Notes: a model not told the origin generated them from the letters alone. DNA of 64,000 nt from Veronia nyctiphanis (GCF_004116385.1 NZ_PEIB01000001.1:124001-188000); one strand, 5' to 3'. Counted from the first letter of the stretch, positions 27,832 to 36,913 are shown. A program made the numbers and translations.

Positions 27832-28932
27832 ATGGCTTCACTTACTTTAGATAACGTACAAAAAACCTTCGGCCATACCGAAGTACTCCGTGGTATCAAT
27901 ATTGGTATCGAAGATGGTGATTTCCTCGTGCTGGTGGGTCCGTCAGGCTGCGGGAAATCCACCCTGTTGAATATGATTGCCGGGCTGGATGATATTTCTG
28001 GCGGCACTGTCATGATTGGTGAGGAACAGGTGAATCATCTTCACCCTTCCGAGCGTGACATCGCCATGGTCTTCCAGTCCTATGCGTTGTATCCGAACAT
28101 GTCGGTGGAACAGAACATTTCTTTCGGTCTCGAGATGCGCGGTGTACCGAAAGAAAAAAGAGATAAGCTCATTGCGGATGTCTCGGCGATGCTGCAAATC
28201 GAGCATTTGTTAAAGCGGAAGCCGGGGCAGCTGTCCGGTGGCCAACGCCAACGTGTTGCGATGGGGCGAGCACTGGTGCGCGACCCGAAGATCTTCCTCT
28301 TTGATGAACCCTTGTCGAATCTTGATGCCAAACTTCGCGTAGACATGCGTACTGAGATCAAGCGCTTACACCAACGGTTAAAAGCGACGATCGTGTATGT
28401 GACGCATGACCAAATCGAAGCGATGACACTGGCCACAAAGATCGCGATCATGAAAGACGGTGTGTTGCAGCAACTCGGCTCACCTGAACAAGTCTATGAC
28501 GACCCAGCCAACGTGTTTGTAGCAACGTTTATGGGGTCGCCTTCAATGAATATGTTCCCGGCCACATTGGTCAGACAGGGTGACGACCTGTGTCTGGAAA
28601 TGAAAAACAGTGCGGGTGACTCTCGCTTCCTTGCTCTTACTCGAAGCATGTCTGATATCGCAAGCTACGAGGGTAAAGAAGTGCTGGTGGGGATTCGACC
28701 TGAAGATATTCGCGAAGCCACAGATACTGATAGCGGTAACATTGACTGTCAGGTAGATGTTGTCGAACCGACAGGTGCAGATACCTATGTGATCACGTCA
28801 TTAGGTGGTAAAGAAGTGGTTGCCAGAATGCAGGCCAAGTGCACACTGAAAGGCGGCGATACCGCAGCGATGGCCTTTAATATGGACAGAGTTGTGTTGT
28901 TTGATGCTCAATCAGAAGCGCGTATTCGTTGA
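27832..28932 (+). CDS. sugar ABC transporter ATPase (MalK/UgpC type)
   Basis: ATPase of the hexose importer, 366 residues. Walker A VGPSGCGKSTLLN is near residue 36, the signature LSGGQRQRVAMGRALV near residue 135, Walker B IFLFDEPLSNLDA near residue 155 and the H-loop VYVTHDQIEA near residue 189. A C-terminal TOBE/OB region follows (VGIRPEDIREA), typical of MalK-like proteins that may also receive regulation. It is the last gene of the sugar cluster and is followed by a strong terminator. Confidence 0.94.
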   Translation: MASLTLDNVQKTFGHTEVLRGINIGIEDGDFLVLVGPSGCGKSTLLNMIAGLDDISGGTVMIGEEQVNHLHPSERDIAMVFQSYALYPNMSVEQNISFGLEMRGVPKEKRDKLIADVSAMLQIEHLLKRKPGQLSGGQRQRVAMGRALVRDPKIFLFDEPLSNLDAKLRVDMRTEIKRLHQRLKATIVYVTHDQIEAMTLATKIAIMKDGVLQQLGSPEQVYDDPANVFVATFMGSPSMNMFPATLVRQGDDLCLEMKNSAGDSRFLALTRSMSDIASYEGKEVLVGIRPEDIREATDTDSGNIDCQVDVVEPTGADTYVITSLGGKEVVARMQAKCTLKGGDTAAMAFNMDRVVLFDAQSEARIR

Positions 28933-28956
28933 GTCCTTACTGGACGCTACGGCAAC

Positions 28957-28986
28957 AAAAAAGGCGGCAAAGAGCCGCCTTTTCAT
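28957..28986. terminator. terminator after sugar transporter operon
   Basis: AAAGGCGGC (28960-28968) and GCCGCCTTT (28974-28982) form a perfect 9-bp stem with flanking A and T runs. Confidence 0.88.
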
Positions 28987-29040
28987 ATTTTTAGCCTTGC
29001 CTTTATAACTCACGCTGATTGAGCTCTTACTGAGCATTCG

Positions 29041-29361
29041 TCATCGTTGTGCCCATTTTAAAGATGGACGAATGACATAAATCACCCGATAAATCGGTGA
29101 GTCGTCAGTAGGCGTAATGGCACCAATGTTGTCCGCACTGACGCTCTCTGCATTTTCACCACAAAACCAGAGACTGTCTTCCTCATCGACAGAGGCCAGT
29201 GTCTTTACGATTTCGCCGTAAACCGGATGGCTTAGCACAAACATTTGCCCGGGTTTGGCTTTTTTCCATCTAAATTGACGAAACGAAAGTACATAATCGC
29301 CGGGGCTAAGGCGAGGAAACATACTAAATCCCGTCACTTTGTTCAGGCGAAAACCCAACAT
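29041..29361 (-). CDS. sodX: nickel-type superoxide dismutase maturation protease SodX
   Basis: An S26-family signal-peptidase-like enzyme that removes the N-terminal leader of Ni-SOD so that the nickel-binding histidine becomes residue 1. The nucleophile Ser13 lies in GFSMFPRLSPGDYVL and the catalytic Lys53 in EIVKTLASV, giving the Ser/Lys dyad. At 106 residues, without a membrane anchor, it matches the compact SodX type. The ATG follows the sodN stop by two bases, with AAAGG at the end of sodN as ribosome-binding site, so the two are translationally coupled. Confidence 0.92.
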   Translation of the reverse strand: MLGFRLNKVTGFSMFPRLSPGDYVLSFRQFRWKKAKPGQMFVLSHPVYGEIVKTLASVDEEDSLWFCGENAESVSADNIGAITPTDDSPIYRVIYVIRPSLKWAQR

Positions 29362-29363
29362 TG

Positions 29364-29867
29364 TTAGCCTTTAAGGTCTGGATAAGTCACAGGCAGTGCT
29401 GGCGGGTAAGGGCAGTCTGCTGTGTACGTCGCAACACTTTTGCTTTCCCAGAAGATCTGTGCGAAACGGTTTACTTTCTCAAGTAGCTCAACACCTACAT
29501 CACGGTCCAGCCCTTGCTTAAGCTTGGAGGTGAGCAGCATGATAGTGTGCGTCAATTCGTGAATTTCAGGGAAGGCGTCAAACTGAGGCTGCTTGAAGTA
29601 ATCACCCCAGATAACACGCACTTCATCTTTTACCTTGATGCCGTGTTCTTCTTTTTGAGCTACTAGACGAACAAATTGCGCCTCTTCCGTTTTGGTCAGG
29701 CTGTCTTTGTCGTTGAGTTCAAGCAGCAGATCCAGCGTACGGATCATTGTCAGCACAGCAATCTGTGCATGATGAGGATCGTAAATCTTACATGGGATAT
29801 CACAATGCGCAGAAACAGGCTCAATGGCGCTGATACGTTCAACTGAAGCGAGAAGCTTATGTAGCAT
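29364..29867 (-). CDS. sodN: nickel-containing superoxide dismutase SodN
   Basis: Ni-SOD destroys superoxide without using iron. The precursor is 167 residues with a 20-residue leader, then HCDIPCKIYDP: after removal of the leader, His1, Cys2 and Cys6 form the nickel hook, and HCxxPCxxY is the family signature. The rest is a four-helix bundle (AQIAVLTMIRTLDLLLELNDKDS and so on). AGGAG precedes the ATG. It lies in a cassette with its protease SodX and two small genes, behind a strong Fur box, which fits use of a nickel enzyme when iron-dependent SOD is limited. The enzyme works in the cytoplasm in known examples. Confidence 0.95.
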   Translation of the reverse strand: MLHKLLASVERISAIEPVSAHCDIPCKIYDPHHAQIAVLTMIRTLDLLLELNDKDSLTKTEEAQFVRLVAQKEEHGIKVKDEVRVIWGDYFKQPQFDAFPEIHELTHTIMLLTSKLKQGLDRDVGVELLEKVNRFAQIFWESKSVATYTADCPYPPALPVTYPDLKG

Positions 29868-29885
29868 GATGTTTACTCTCCTAAT

Positions 29886-30080
29886 TTATTTCTTGTCTTT
29901 TCCGTTTGTCATTCGACGTCTTACAACAGTAAGGCCGATAACAACCGCCAGCGCCAACGAGCCTATCCAACCCGCGTGGATAGCGTAAGAAGACCAGTGG
30001 CTGTGATCATGCCCAGGGTGAGCGTTAACAAGTGGACTAAACATCAATGCAGTAATTAACGTTGTGATTACCGATCGCAT
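29886..30080 (-). CDS. small His-rich membrane peptide in the Ni-SOD cassette
   Basis: A 64-residue protein with an N-terminal signal or membrane segment (MRSVITTLITALMFSPLVNA), a histidine cluster HPGHDHSHW at residues 21-29, a second membrane helix (WIGSLALAVVIGLTVV) and a basic tail RRRMTNGKDKK. The predicted layout puts the histidines at the periplasmic face and the tail in the cytoplasm. AAGGAG precedes the ATG. I know no named family for it. Its place 18 bases before sodN suggests a role in nickel binding or delivery, like other His-rich metal-handling peptides, but that is inference from composition and position. Confidence 0.75.
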   Translation of the reverse strand: MRSVITTLITALMFSPLVNAHPGHDHSHWSSYAIHAGWIGSLALAVVIGLTVVRRRMTNGKDKK

Positions 30081-30092
30081 AAAAGCTCCTTT

Positions 30093-30515
30093 TCAGTGGA
30101 TGGTATCTCCGGGTTTAGCGGAGGGAACAGAATTATGTTCATACGAGAGGTCATCAGGTTGCTCACCTTGCATGTTCGTTGTGAGTTCGAACTTACATTT
30201 GGTCAGTGCATGAAGGATCGTTGGGTAGCTCTTGTCTGAAGGAGGTGTTGTTCTCAGCTTGTCTCTCAGAGTGATAAACGGCGTTGTCAGATGATTAATC
30301 TGTTCGTCGGTTTCGCCTGTTTTCTTATACAAGCTGGCGAGATTGTGGTGCGTTACCAACCAAGCCAGCATGAGAGAATCGTTATCTGGTGACGCCGTAT
30401 ACAGTGCTTCAACAATCACAAGTGCTGAAAGGTAGTGCCTTTTGGCCTGTGTCCACCGACACTGATGAAAACAATCGTTGCCAGCGGTGCAAAGTGTTTC
30501 CCATTCCTTCATCAT
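30093..30515 (-). CDS. small TPR-like protein, first gene of the Ni-SOD cassette
   Basis: A 140-residue soluble helical protein (MMKEWETLCTAGNDCFHQCRW) with a TPR-like helix pair: RHYLSALVIVEALYTASPDN, then LAWLVTHHNLASLYKKTGETDEQINHL. It resembles small TPR-type proteins seen in Vibrionaceae (possibly DUF2753), from memory rather than alignment. GAGGT precedes two adjacent ATG codons. It is the promoter-proximal gene behind the Fur box, 12 bases before the His-rich peptide, so it belongs to the same transcript as sodN-sodX. Function unknown; a chaperone or adaptor role would fit but is not shown. Confidence 0.7.
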   Translation of the reverse strand: MMKEWETLCTAGNDCFHQCRWTQAKRHYLSALVIVEALYTASPDNDSLMLAWLVTHHNLASLYKKTGETDEQINHLTTPFITLRDKLRTTPPSDKSYPTILHALTKCKFELTTNMQGEQPDDLSYEHNSVPSAKPGDTIH

Positions 30516-30531
30516 AGATGAGACCTCTAAT

Positions 30532-30550
30532 GATAATTATTATCATTATC
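30532..30550. promoter_or_regulatory. strong Fur box upstream of the Ni-SOD cassette
   Basis: GATAATTATTATCATTATC agrees with the 19-base Fur consensus at 17 positions. It lies 16 bases before the first start codon of the cassette, where binding would block transcription under iron-replete conditions. Confidence 0.85.
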
Positions 30551-30649
30551 GATCTAATGGCCAAAATGTAAACATCTTTTTGTTAATTATTATTCAGTCA
30601 CTGTATGCTGATTCGACTCGATATCCACTTTTTGAGCCTTTTTATTAAT

Positions 30650-31210
30650 TTAATTGTTAATAACGCTTTGTTTCATCAGTTCTACAGGATCGATTTCATT
30701 GAGCTGCTCGTCGAACAGCGATGCTAAAAGCCAGTCACCTTGCTCGCTCACTCGATACTCCGCATATCTTGCGGTCTCATAGGCTTTGGCGTGTCCTTCC
30801 TGAAAAAAGAAACTGTCTACTGCAATGCGCATACGATTTTTATGGACTTTGTAGGCGAGTTTGATTTCGTCCTGTTTGATTGGTGTACCGTCGTCGAGCC
30901 GAACAAATTGCCCAACATTTCGCTCGTCGGGTTTTAAGACGACAAAACCCTCAGAACCAATTTGTCTTTCTCGCTCAGAATACGAAGCACTGTCGTCGGA
31001 TATCAGTGTTTGCCGTGCTGCATAAATATCGCGGCTCAAAGCGTAGTCAAGCCGCATATAATCGCCCTGTAACAGTGACCTAGGGTCTACCGGAGCCAGC
31101 CTGAGAAAAACCGGTTTTCCTTCCGTCAATAGCGTTTCTTTAGAGACGATATTGAGATTGACCATCAAAAGAGCAAAGCAAAGGCCTGCCAATACAATCC
31201 ACCTTGTCAT
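30650..31210 (-). CDS. GDYXXLXY domain membrane-anchored protein
   Basis: A 186-residue protein with one N-terminal membrane helix (WIVLAGLCFALLMVNLNIV) and the signature GDYMRLDY at about residues 49-56 that gives the family its name (GDYXXLXY, PF14345 by motif). The rest is probably periplasmic. Its ATG overlaps the preceding DUF4401 gene by four bases. The role of the family is unknown; it commonly occurs with DUF2157 and DUF4401 proteins, as here. Confidence 0.88.
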   Translation of the reverse strand: MTRWIVLAGLCFALLMVNLNIVSKETLLTEGKPVFLRLAPVDPRSLLQGDYMRLDYALSRDIYAARQTLISDDSASYSERERQIGSEGFVVLKPDERNVGQFVRLDDGTPIKQDEIKLAYKVHKNRMRIAVDSFFFQEGHAKAYETARYAEYRVSEQGDWLLASLFDEQLNEIDPVELMKQSVINN

Positions 31211-32261
31211 TGGTTATCTCCTTTGTTTTCGATATTGGTGTGTTTGCTCTGTTGAAGCAGGAACCATCGCCCAGCCAGTAAAACGATGCCGAGCAAAGCG
31301 AGTGTGATCGACTTATACAACAGGGTAGTATCGAGGTTGAAGTAATATATAGACGCGAACATCATCATATTTGCAATCCCCAACCCTTGAATCATTCGCT
31401 GGCCGGAATACACACCCACTAACATGATCGTCATGCCTGTTGTTAGCCCGTTCACTTGAAAGGAAAACAAGGTCAGTATCAGGCACAGAAGAAGGCAAAA
31501 GCTTTTGCTTTTACAGACATTGCTGTTCGCTGATTGATCATCATGACTGTGCCGAACAGCGCAAGCGCATTGAGTATTTCACTTGAGAGATGAAAGGGAT
31601 GTTGTGATGTAACCCTTATCATTTCTGGCAAATTATATTGGATTAACAGAACTGCAGCGAGCAATCCGGCCGATGCTGCGGATTTTATCTTTACCCATTT
31701 TGGCGAAGAAAACTCCGTGAGCTTCAGGTAGCAAAAGACCATCAGTAGAGGGCCCACTACCCAGTAATAGTGATCATGAATCAGCATCACGAATGCAAAC
31801 GCACAGGCAGCAAAAAACGCACACATCATCCGATGAACATGATTATCAAAAGTAAGGACCAACAGAACTTGCAGCGCAAACAGTGCTAAAGCGGTATAGG
31901 TGAGATCGAATGTGCTTTTATCAACATGTTCATTAATGATAAATGCCAATAACACTTGTGCGGTGAGACTCAGTACCAAGCCGATATTCGTCGTGATAAC
32001 TTGCGAAGCAATCTTAAATATCGAAAATGCGCCAGCTAACATCATCAATGAAAGGGGAATGGTGAGAAAAATGTTCTCAAGTGCGTCGTTGAAGAGAGCG
32101 CCGACAAATCCGATGAAAAGCAGAGATGCCATCCAAGTCGCAATAGCCTGAAAGGCATCCATATACCAGAGGCTGGCTAGTTCTTCGTTCTGTGGCAAGC
32201 CTCCGGCTGTCAGCCCTTTTTGATTCAATAAGTGCCAAAGTTCGGGATTATTCGGTGTCAT
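31207..32261 (-). CDS. DUF4401 polytopic membrane protein, with one-base frameshift
   Basis: An integral membrane protein with many hydrophobic segments (for example WMASLLFIGFVGALF and VLLVLTFDNHVHRMMCAFFAACAFAFVML). The frame breaks at 31483-31484: on the coding strand TGTGCCTGATACTG should be TGTGCCCTGATACTG, restoring FFCALILTLFSFQVNGLTTGM. Restored length is 351 residues; the read pieces are 31479-32261 and 31207-31470. It overlaps DUF2157 by 14 bases upstream and the GDYXXLXY gene by four bases downstream. Function unknown; assignment is by gene context and sequence character. Confidence 0.82.
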
Positions 32262-33224
32262 GATTTACCTCCTTTCTCACTTGCTTTAACCAACTCGTCG
32301 CAAAGCTCGCCATAATCAAGATCACCATGGTGCTGAACAACAGTCCGCCAAGATTAAAATCATCAAGGCTCCAGTAGATGGTTGCGGCCCCCACGATTGC
32401 TGTTCCCCACATCGCTAATATGGAGAGAAAGTACATATCTAAACGCAGGTAACGATAGAAACAAAATGCGCTGGCAAGCCAAAAAGTGACGAGAGATAAC
32501 GGAATGACCAGTATGGTTTCTTCGACGATCATTTGTGCGGCAATCCAGAACGCACAGAGTGCCGAGAGAGTACCCAAGAGGCGCATTGGCCATCGGGACG
32601 ACGCGCTATTACTGTGGGATGCGGCTGCCTCCCACACCGCAACAGCAACAGCATTAAACAGCATCCCCCAAATCATCAATGAACGTTCGTTTGTCCAGAG
32701 ATCTTGAGGCCATCCGGGGTTCACGACATGCCATAAATACAAAGAGAGATTGAGCAATGAGAGAACGAGTAACCACATGGCATTTGATTTAGCGGCGATG
32801 GCCCAAGGGATGAGAAGGCAGGCCCAGGTGAAAAAGAGTTGCCAACTGTTTGCACCTGTTTGATAGGTCTGGCCGACTAACGCCAGTAGGGCACCCAGCA
32901 GCAAGCTGGCAGTGACGAGCAGCGAAGGTGCGAGATAGGGGTGGCGGTGCCATTTCCAATATCCTGCAATGGCAGCGACTAAAAAGGTTTGCACCAAAAC
33001 AAAATGGCCGATGTGGTTCATTTCATACCAGTTGTATGCGACGAAAACATCATTGCGACAGACATAGCCATAAGCCCACCCCATAACATCAGGCGGTCAA
33101 TGAGGCGCAGCCATGCGGCATGGGTGGGGCGGACTTCAGCGACCAATAGAGCTGTCTCGATATCGCCTTTCTCTATCTGCGACTGACTATACCAGTCGAT
33201 GAGTTGTTTTCTTTTATTGTTCAT
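32248..33224 (-). CDS. DUF2157 membrane protein, with one-base frameshift
   Basis: An N-terminal cytoplasmic part (MNNKRKQLIDWYSQSQIEKGDIETALL), the region by which DUF2157 proteins are recognised, precedes about eight to ten membrane helices. The start at 33224 has AGGGA upstream. The frame breaks at 33044-33047: on the coding strand GATGTTTTCGTC should carry one more T, giving VAMMFFVAYNWYEMNHIGHF. Restored length is 325 residues. First gene of the DUF2157-DUF4401-GDYXXLXY operon. The biological role of this trio is not known. Confidence 0.82.
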
Positions 33225-33571
33225 AATTTTCCCTGTCGAGCGAATTCTTGGCACCTAAATGGACAATAACCAGGAGGTGGAACATAACAATCAACAAAAT
33301 TTATCGTACGATATTTAATCATTAATGAACGGTGTTTTTTTATTATAAATTTTTTATGTATTAAGTTGCACTTAAGGAACAGTTTTGATGGAACCATTCG
33401 AGGCAGATTAGTGCGGAATCAACAAAATGGCAGCATTCGAATTGAAAAGTGACTCATTTTTAATACCGACAACAAAATACGGGAATATCTACTTCACTGA
33501 TTGAAAAATTATGCAAAAAATAAGGGTGTCAAAAGCAAAGTTAATACCGTTACATCAGTGATTTCTGATAA
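33225..33571. other. AT-rich intergenic region
   Basis: No gene seen. Lower GC than both sides; it must hold the divergent promoters of the DUF2157 operon and the SleB-LPD7 genes. Confidence 0.5.
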
Positions 33572-33769
33572 ATGGAGAAAAAGCCAGAATGCTTGTTCTA
33601 TATTCGTGATGATGCATTGCTAGCTTGGCTTAAGTTGCAAAAAAATATAAGCGGAAACCTAGGTAAACGTAGGGATCTAACGACAAACATCGTAGAAGCA
33701 TTGATTTTCGCTGGTTTTGCAGGGATAGCATCGACGTGGCGAGCGAATCTGCGATCAAGAGGGCAATGA
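33572..33769 (+). CDS. small hypothetical protein preceding SleB-LPD7 gene
   Basis: A 65-residue frame (MEKKPECLFYIRDDALLAWL) whose TGA stop touches the ATG of the next gene, a spacing that suggests coupling. The N-terminal half has an LRDDALLAWLKLQKN-like helix. No family recognised and no convincing ribosome-binding site, so it may be spurious or the remains of a longer reading frame. Confidence 0.4.
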   Translation: MEKKPECLFYIRDDALLAWLKLQKNISGNLGKRRDLTTNIVEALIFAGFAGIASTWRANLRSRGQ

Positions 33770-34732
33770 ATGGATGTATTTGCTGTATTGGCACTGTGTT
33801 CAGCGTTGGGAGCAGGCCAAGGGAACGACGTAACAAACGATAAGGTCGATTGTAAGAAGGCAAGGGCTGTTTACCAGTCACAGCTTCGCTCATTGGCGTT
33901 GTCTAATGACGACAGAGATGCAATTGGGCGTGTGGCTTATGCAGAAGCTTCCAATCAGGGAGATGCTGGTCTTGCGGGTGTGATATATACCATTTTGAAT
34001 CGTTATTTGAGCGGGCGATTCGGCAGGTCAATACAAGCTATCATCAATGCACCCTATCAGTTTGAGCCCGTTCATCGCTCCGGCGGTTGGCGACGTCTCC
34101 CTAAACTGTCAGCGGTGAGGCAGACAAAAATAGATACGATTATCAATCTCGCTCTCGACGGCCGTTTGCCGGATCCTACTAATGGCGCATTGTATTTTCA
34201 AAATCCGTCGATTGTGGCCTCACGTGAGCGAAAAGGCACTGTATCAAAAGGGTTAACGCACTTTGGCGGTGCAAGGCCTTCTTCGGTGATAAAAGACCAC
34301 TATTTCTACCCATCAATGAATACCAGTGGCAAGCTTCCAGCGCGGAAATACCGCTCAATGGAAGAGCGATATGAAGGGTTCGGTGACCTGGGCGGCAGTA
34401 AGAAATACAAAACAAGCCACGATTATGCGAGTAGCCCTGAAAAGGGTTTAAGCTCCTATTATTCGCAACATGATGGGAACTATTATCTTTCATCACGCTA
34501 TGACTCTCCGGCGTTCGTTTCTGAAGGTGATGAGATAAAAACCGAGCTAAATGACCCAAAGGTAGCATCATCAATTGTTGATATCGCACTGGCGAAGAAC
34601 TGGACGGAAATATCGGTTCAGGGCACTGACGATTTCAAACGGCAAATCTGGCTTGAGGCATCAACCCGAGGGTTAAAAGTCATTGGCTACGACCCAGGCT
34701 TGTTTGACTATATCGCCAGATTGACATATTGA
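33770..34732 (+). CDS. SleB-type cell wall hydrolase fused to LPD7 domain
   Basis: A 320-residue protein. An N-terminal hydrophobic stretch (MDVFAVLALCSALGAG) may act as a signal sequence. Residues about 45-180 match the SleB/CwlJ Hydrolase_2 domain: DAIGRVAYAEASNQGDAGLAGVIYTILNR contains the conserved catalytic glutamate, and ALYFQNP is the second conserved region. The C-terminal 55 residues (VASSIVDIALAKNWTEISVQG, FKRQIWLEASTRGLKVIGYDP) match LPD7, a domain found in large polyvalent proteins of conjugative elements and phages. That domain outside a mobile-element polyprotein is unusual and hints at derivation from such an element. Peptidoglycan cleavage is the likely activity. Confidence 0.75.
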   Translation: MDVFAVLALCSALGAGQGNDVTNDKVDCKKARAVYQSQLRSLALSNDDRDAIGRVAYAEASNQGDAGLAGVIYTILNRYLSGRFGRSIQAIINAPYQFEPVHRSGGWRRLPKLSAVRQTKIDTIINLALDGRLPDPTNGALYFQNPSIVASRERKGTVSKGLTHFGGARPSSVIKDHYFYPSMNTSGKLPARKYRSMEERYEGFGDLGGSKKYKTSHDYASSPEKGLSSYYSQHDGNYYLSSRYDSPAFVSEGDEIKTELNDPKVASSIVDIALAKNWTEISVQGTDDFKRQIWLEASTRGLKVIGYDPGLFDYIARLTY

Positions 34733-34768
34733 TTGATACATCAGACGGTTTTCAAGGAGGAACATTCG

Positions 34769-34990
34769 ATGGCAGATTATTACTTCTCGGTAGATATTTC
34801 TCAGCAACAATTTCTGCAGTATTACCGCGGCAACATCACCTCGGTCATGGTAAACACAGAATGCGGTCGAAGTATGGAAATCGATGCGTCCCACTTCAGA
34901 TCATTCGTCTCTGCTTACGGTGTCGTGGGGCGGTTTAGAATTACGCTGGACAACAATAATCGACTCATTGACCTAGAAGAAGTTGGATAG
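34769..34990 (+). CDS. DUF2835 family protein
   Basis: A 73-residue protein matching DUF2835: MADYYFSVDISQQQFLQYY, then a centre IDASHFRSFVSAYGVVGRFRITLD. The start at 34769 has a perfect AAGGAGG nine bases upstream; an in-frame ATG at 34733 lacks one. Small beta-rich proteins of this family occur widely in marine gammaproteobacteria with no known role. Confidence 0.88.
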   Translation: MADYYFSVDISQQQFLQYYRGNITSVMVNTECGRSMEIDASHFRSFVSAYGVVGRFRITLDNNNRLIDLEEVG

Positions 34991-35019
34991 CGACCGATGA
35001 GCACATGACTTTCATTAAT

Positions 35020-35047
35020 AAAGCCCCGAACTCTCGGGGCTTTTCTC
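35020..35047 (+). terminator. terminator after DUF2835
   Basis: AAGCCCCGA-ACTC-TCGGGGCTT forms a perfect 9-bp stem followed by TTCTC. It also lies just beyond the end of the convergent M3 peptidase gene. Confidence 0.88.
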
Positions 35048-35064
35048 TTTGGTTTAACCGTCAA

Positions 35065-36913
35065 TCAGGCGAAGTAACGTTGATTGATGTAAGACTCGAA
35101 AGTGGCGCACATATCTTCATCAGACACGGCGTTGCTGGCGATTTCTTTTTCGCCATCAACCAGTCGAATCGTAGCATCTAGCGGACGCCCCGGTTTTTCA
35201 GCCGCTTGTTGCGGCGAGCAAGGCGTTCTGTCTGCTCTTGCCACGCGGAATCTGTACTTTGATTGCAGTGCTCTGCAAGATACGAAGGATTGAAGCCTTC
35301 GCCTGTCAGATTGCGCAGCGTTTGGTCATGGGTGTGTGAGTTACCCGGGTTCCAGTAATGTTTCGCCAGCGCAGGGCCAATTTCTGGGTTATCAGACAGG
35401 TAGCCGTATTGCCCAATGAAATACGCGCGGGTCTGATAAACCGCCATGTGCGCTAAGAGGTAACCGTGATAAGCGCAGGCATATTCGTGTGTCAGCAGGT
35501 GTGGAATAGCCAGAATTGGACGAGATGCGACATCTACACCCAACACTGCTTTTTCTGTTTCACGGATAAGTGCTGTAATGCTCTCCGGCGTCAGCGAGTC
35601 TTCATCCATCGCATACAGTTTATGCTCAAACAGTGGCACAACCAGAATAGAGCGCTCGCGATATGCTGACAGGGGTTGCCCGACAGAGATCATCGCCTTG
35701 ATCACCTCGTCCGGTACAACATTCTCGTTCTCGTCTTTGGCGTAGGTTTTCAGCCACTCAGCGTCGCCAAGCAGGCTGTCACAGAACATAGACTGGGTTT
35801 CGGCGTATGCCATGGTCGTTGGCGCGAACTCCTGGGCGAAACATGGCGCGTTTTGACGCACGTTAGCAAAGTGCGCAGCGTGACCGCCTTCGTGGAACAG
35901 GGTATTCAGCTCGCGATAGCCACAGCCTGACTGGTTAGGCTTGGCGTTGCTTGTGAAGGCCACTTTAGCTGGCTGCCATTCACCTCCATCGTAGAATGAG
36001 GCAGTGGGCCATGACAGAAGCCGTTTTGGTATTTGCCTTCACGCTCCAGCAGGTCAAGTGTCAGCTCTGCATCTGAAAATGGAATGTGTAATTTACTGAA
36101 TGACGCAATCCAGCGTTCAACAGATTTAGCGAACGGGAGGTATTGCTCCAGTGCCTTAACGGCATCACCGCTACTTTTGGCACCAAAGTTAAACGGCTCC
36201 AGTACATCAGCGCCGTGCTCCGCAACAAGGCCATCAAGACCGCGTTGGTTGGCATCACAGGTTGCTGATTCGAACGTATTCAGGATCGACAGCAGGGTTT
36301 CTGCGGGCATCTGGTCTTTCTTGGCTGACGAATAGTCGAAGTAATTATCAAAGCCCATCGCACGCGCATAAGCGTTACGCTGTTTAACCATGTCGATGAA
36401 GCCATTTTCGAGGACCCATTGCTCGAGACCCAGCAACGCGTTATGCGCACTCTTTCGAACCGCTTCTGATTCATGGGTTGAAATTACGGCACTCAAAACA
36501 GGCAAGCCAGCTTCTACCTGTTCGCCATTTTCGTCGGTGTAGTGGAGCAGATAGTCTTTACGTTTTTTGAAAAAGCCTGCTTCATAGTCAATGATCGATT
36601 TCTTCAGCTCGTCTGCTTCTGCTGTTTCAGGTACATGGCTACTGAACATGTTTAGCCAGCCTTCTAAACCATGCTTGGTTGCACGATTTTCTTCTGAGTC
36701 TTCCAGAGACGATAGTGTTTCTAGCTGGTGGTTAATGGCATCAATTCGGGCCGCATCAGAGACAAAAGCGTTCCATGATTTTTCTGCATCTGCTAATGCC
36801 TGCTGATCATCACTGGTGCCCATGTATACGTCCCAGAACAGCTTTTCTTTGTGTTTATGAACTGCGAGGTATTCTTGGTTTAAGGTGTCGAGAAATGTTG
36901 CTGGAGAGGTCAT
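35065..36913 (-). CDS. M3 family zinc peptidase, with two one-base frameshifts
   Basis: A cytoplasmic zinc oligopeptidase. The M3 zinc motif is HEGGHAAHF (HExxH form), in the second half, preceded by the region FCHGPLPHSTMEVNG. The N-terminal half (MTSPATFLDTLNQEYLAVHKHK) is helical, as in the family. Two breaks: at 35976-35977 (coding-strand AATGGCAG should be AATGGGCAG, restoring NGQPAKVAFTSN) and at 35213-35214 (CTCGCCGC should be CTCGCCCGC, restoring a tail QQAAEKPGRPLDATIRLVDGEK that ends at 35065-35067 with INQRYFA). Restored length 616 residues, normal for oligopeptidases. Confidence 0.85.
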
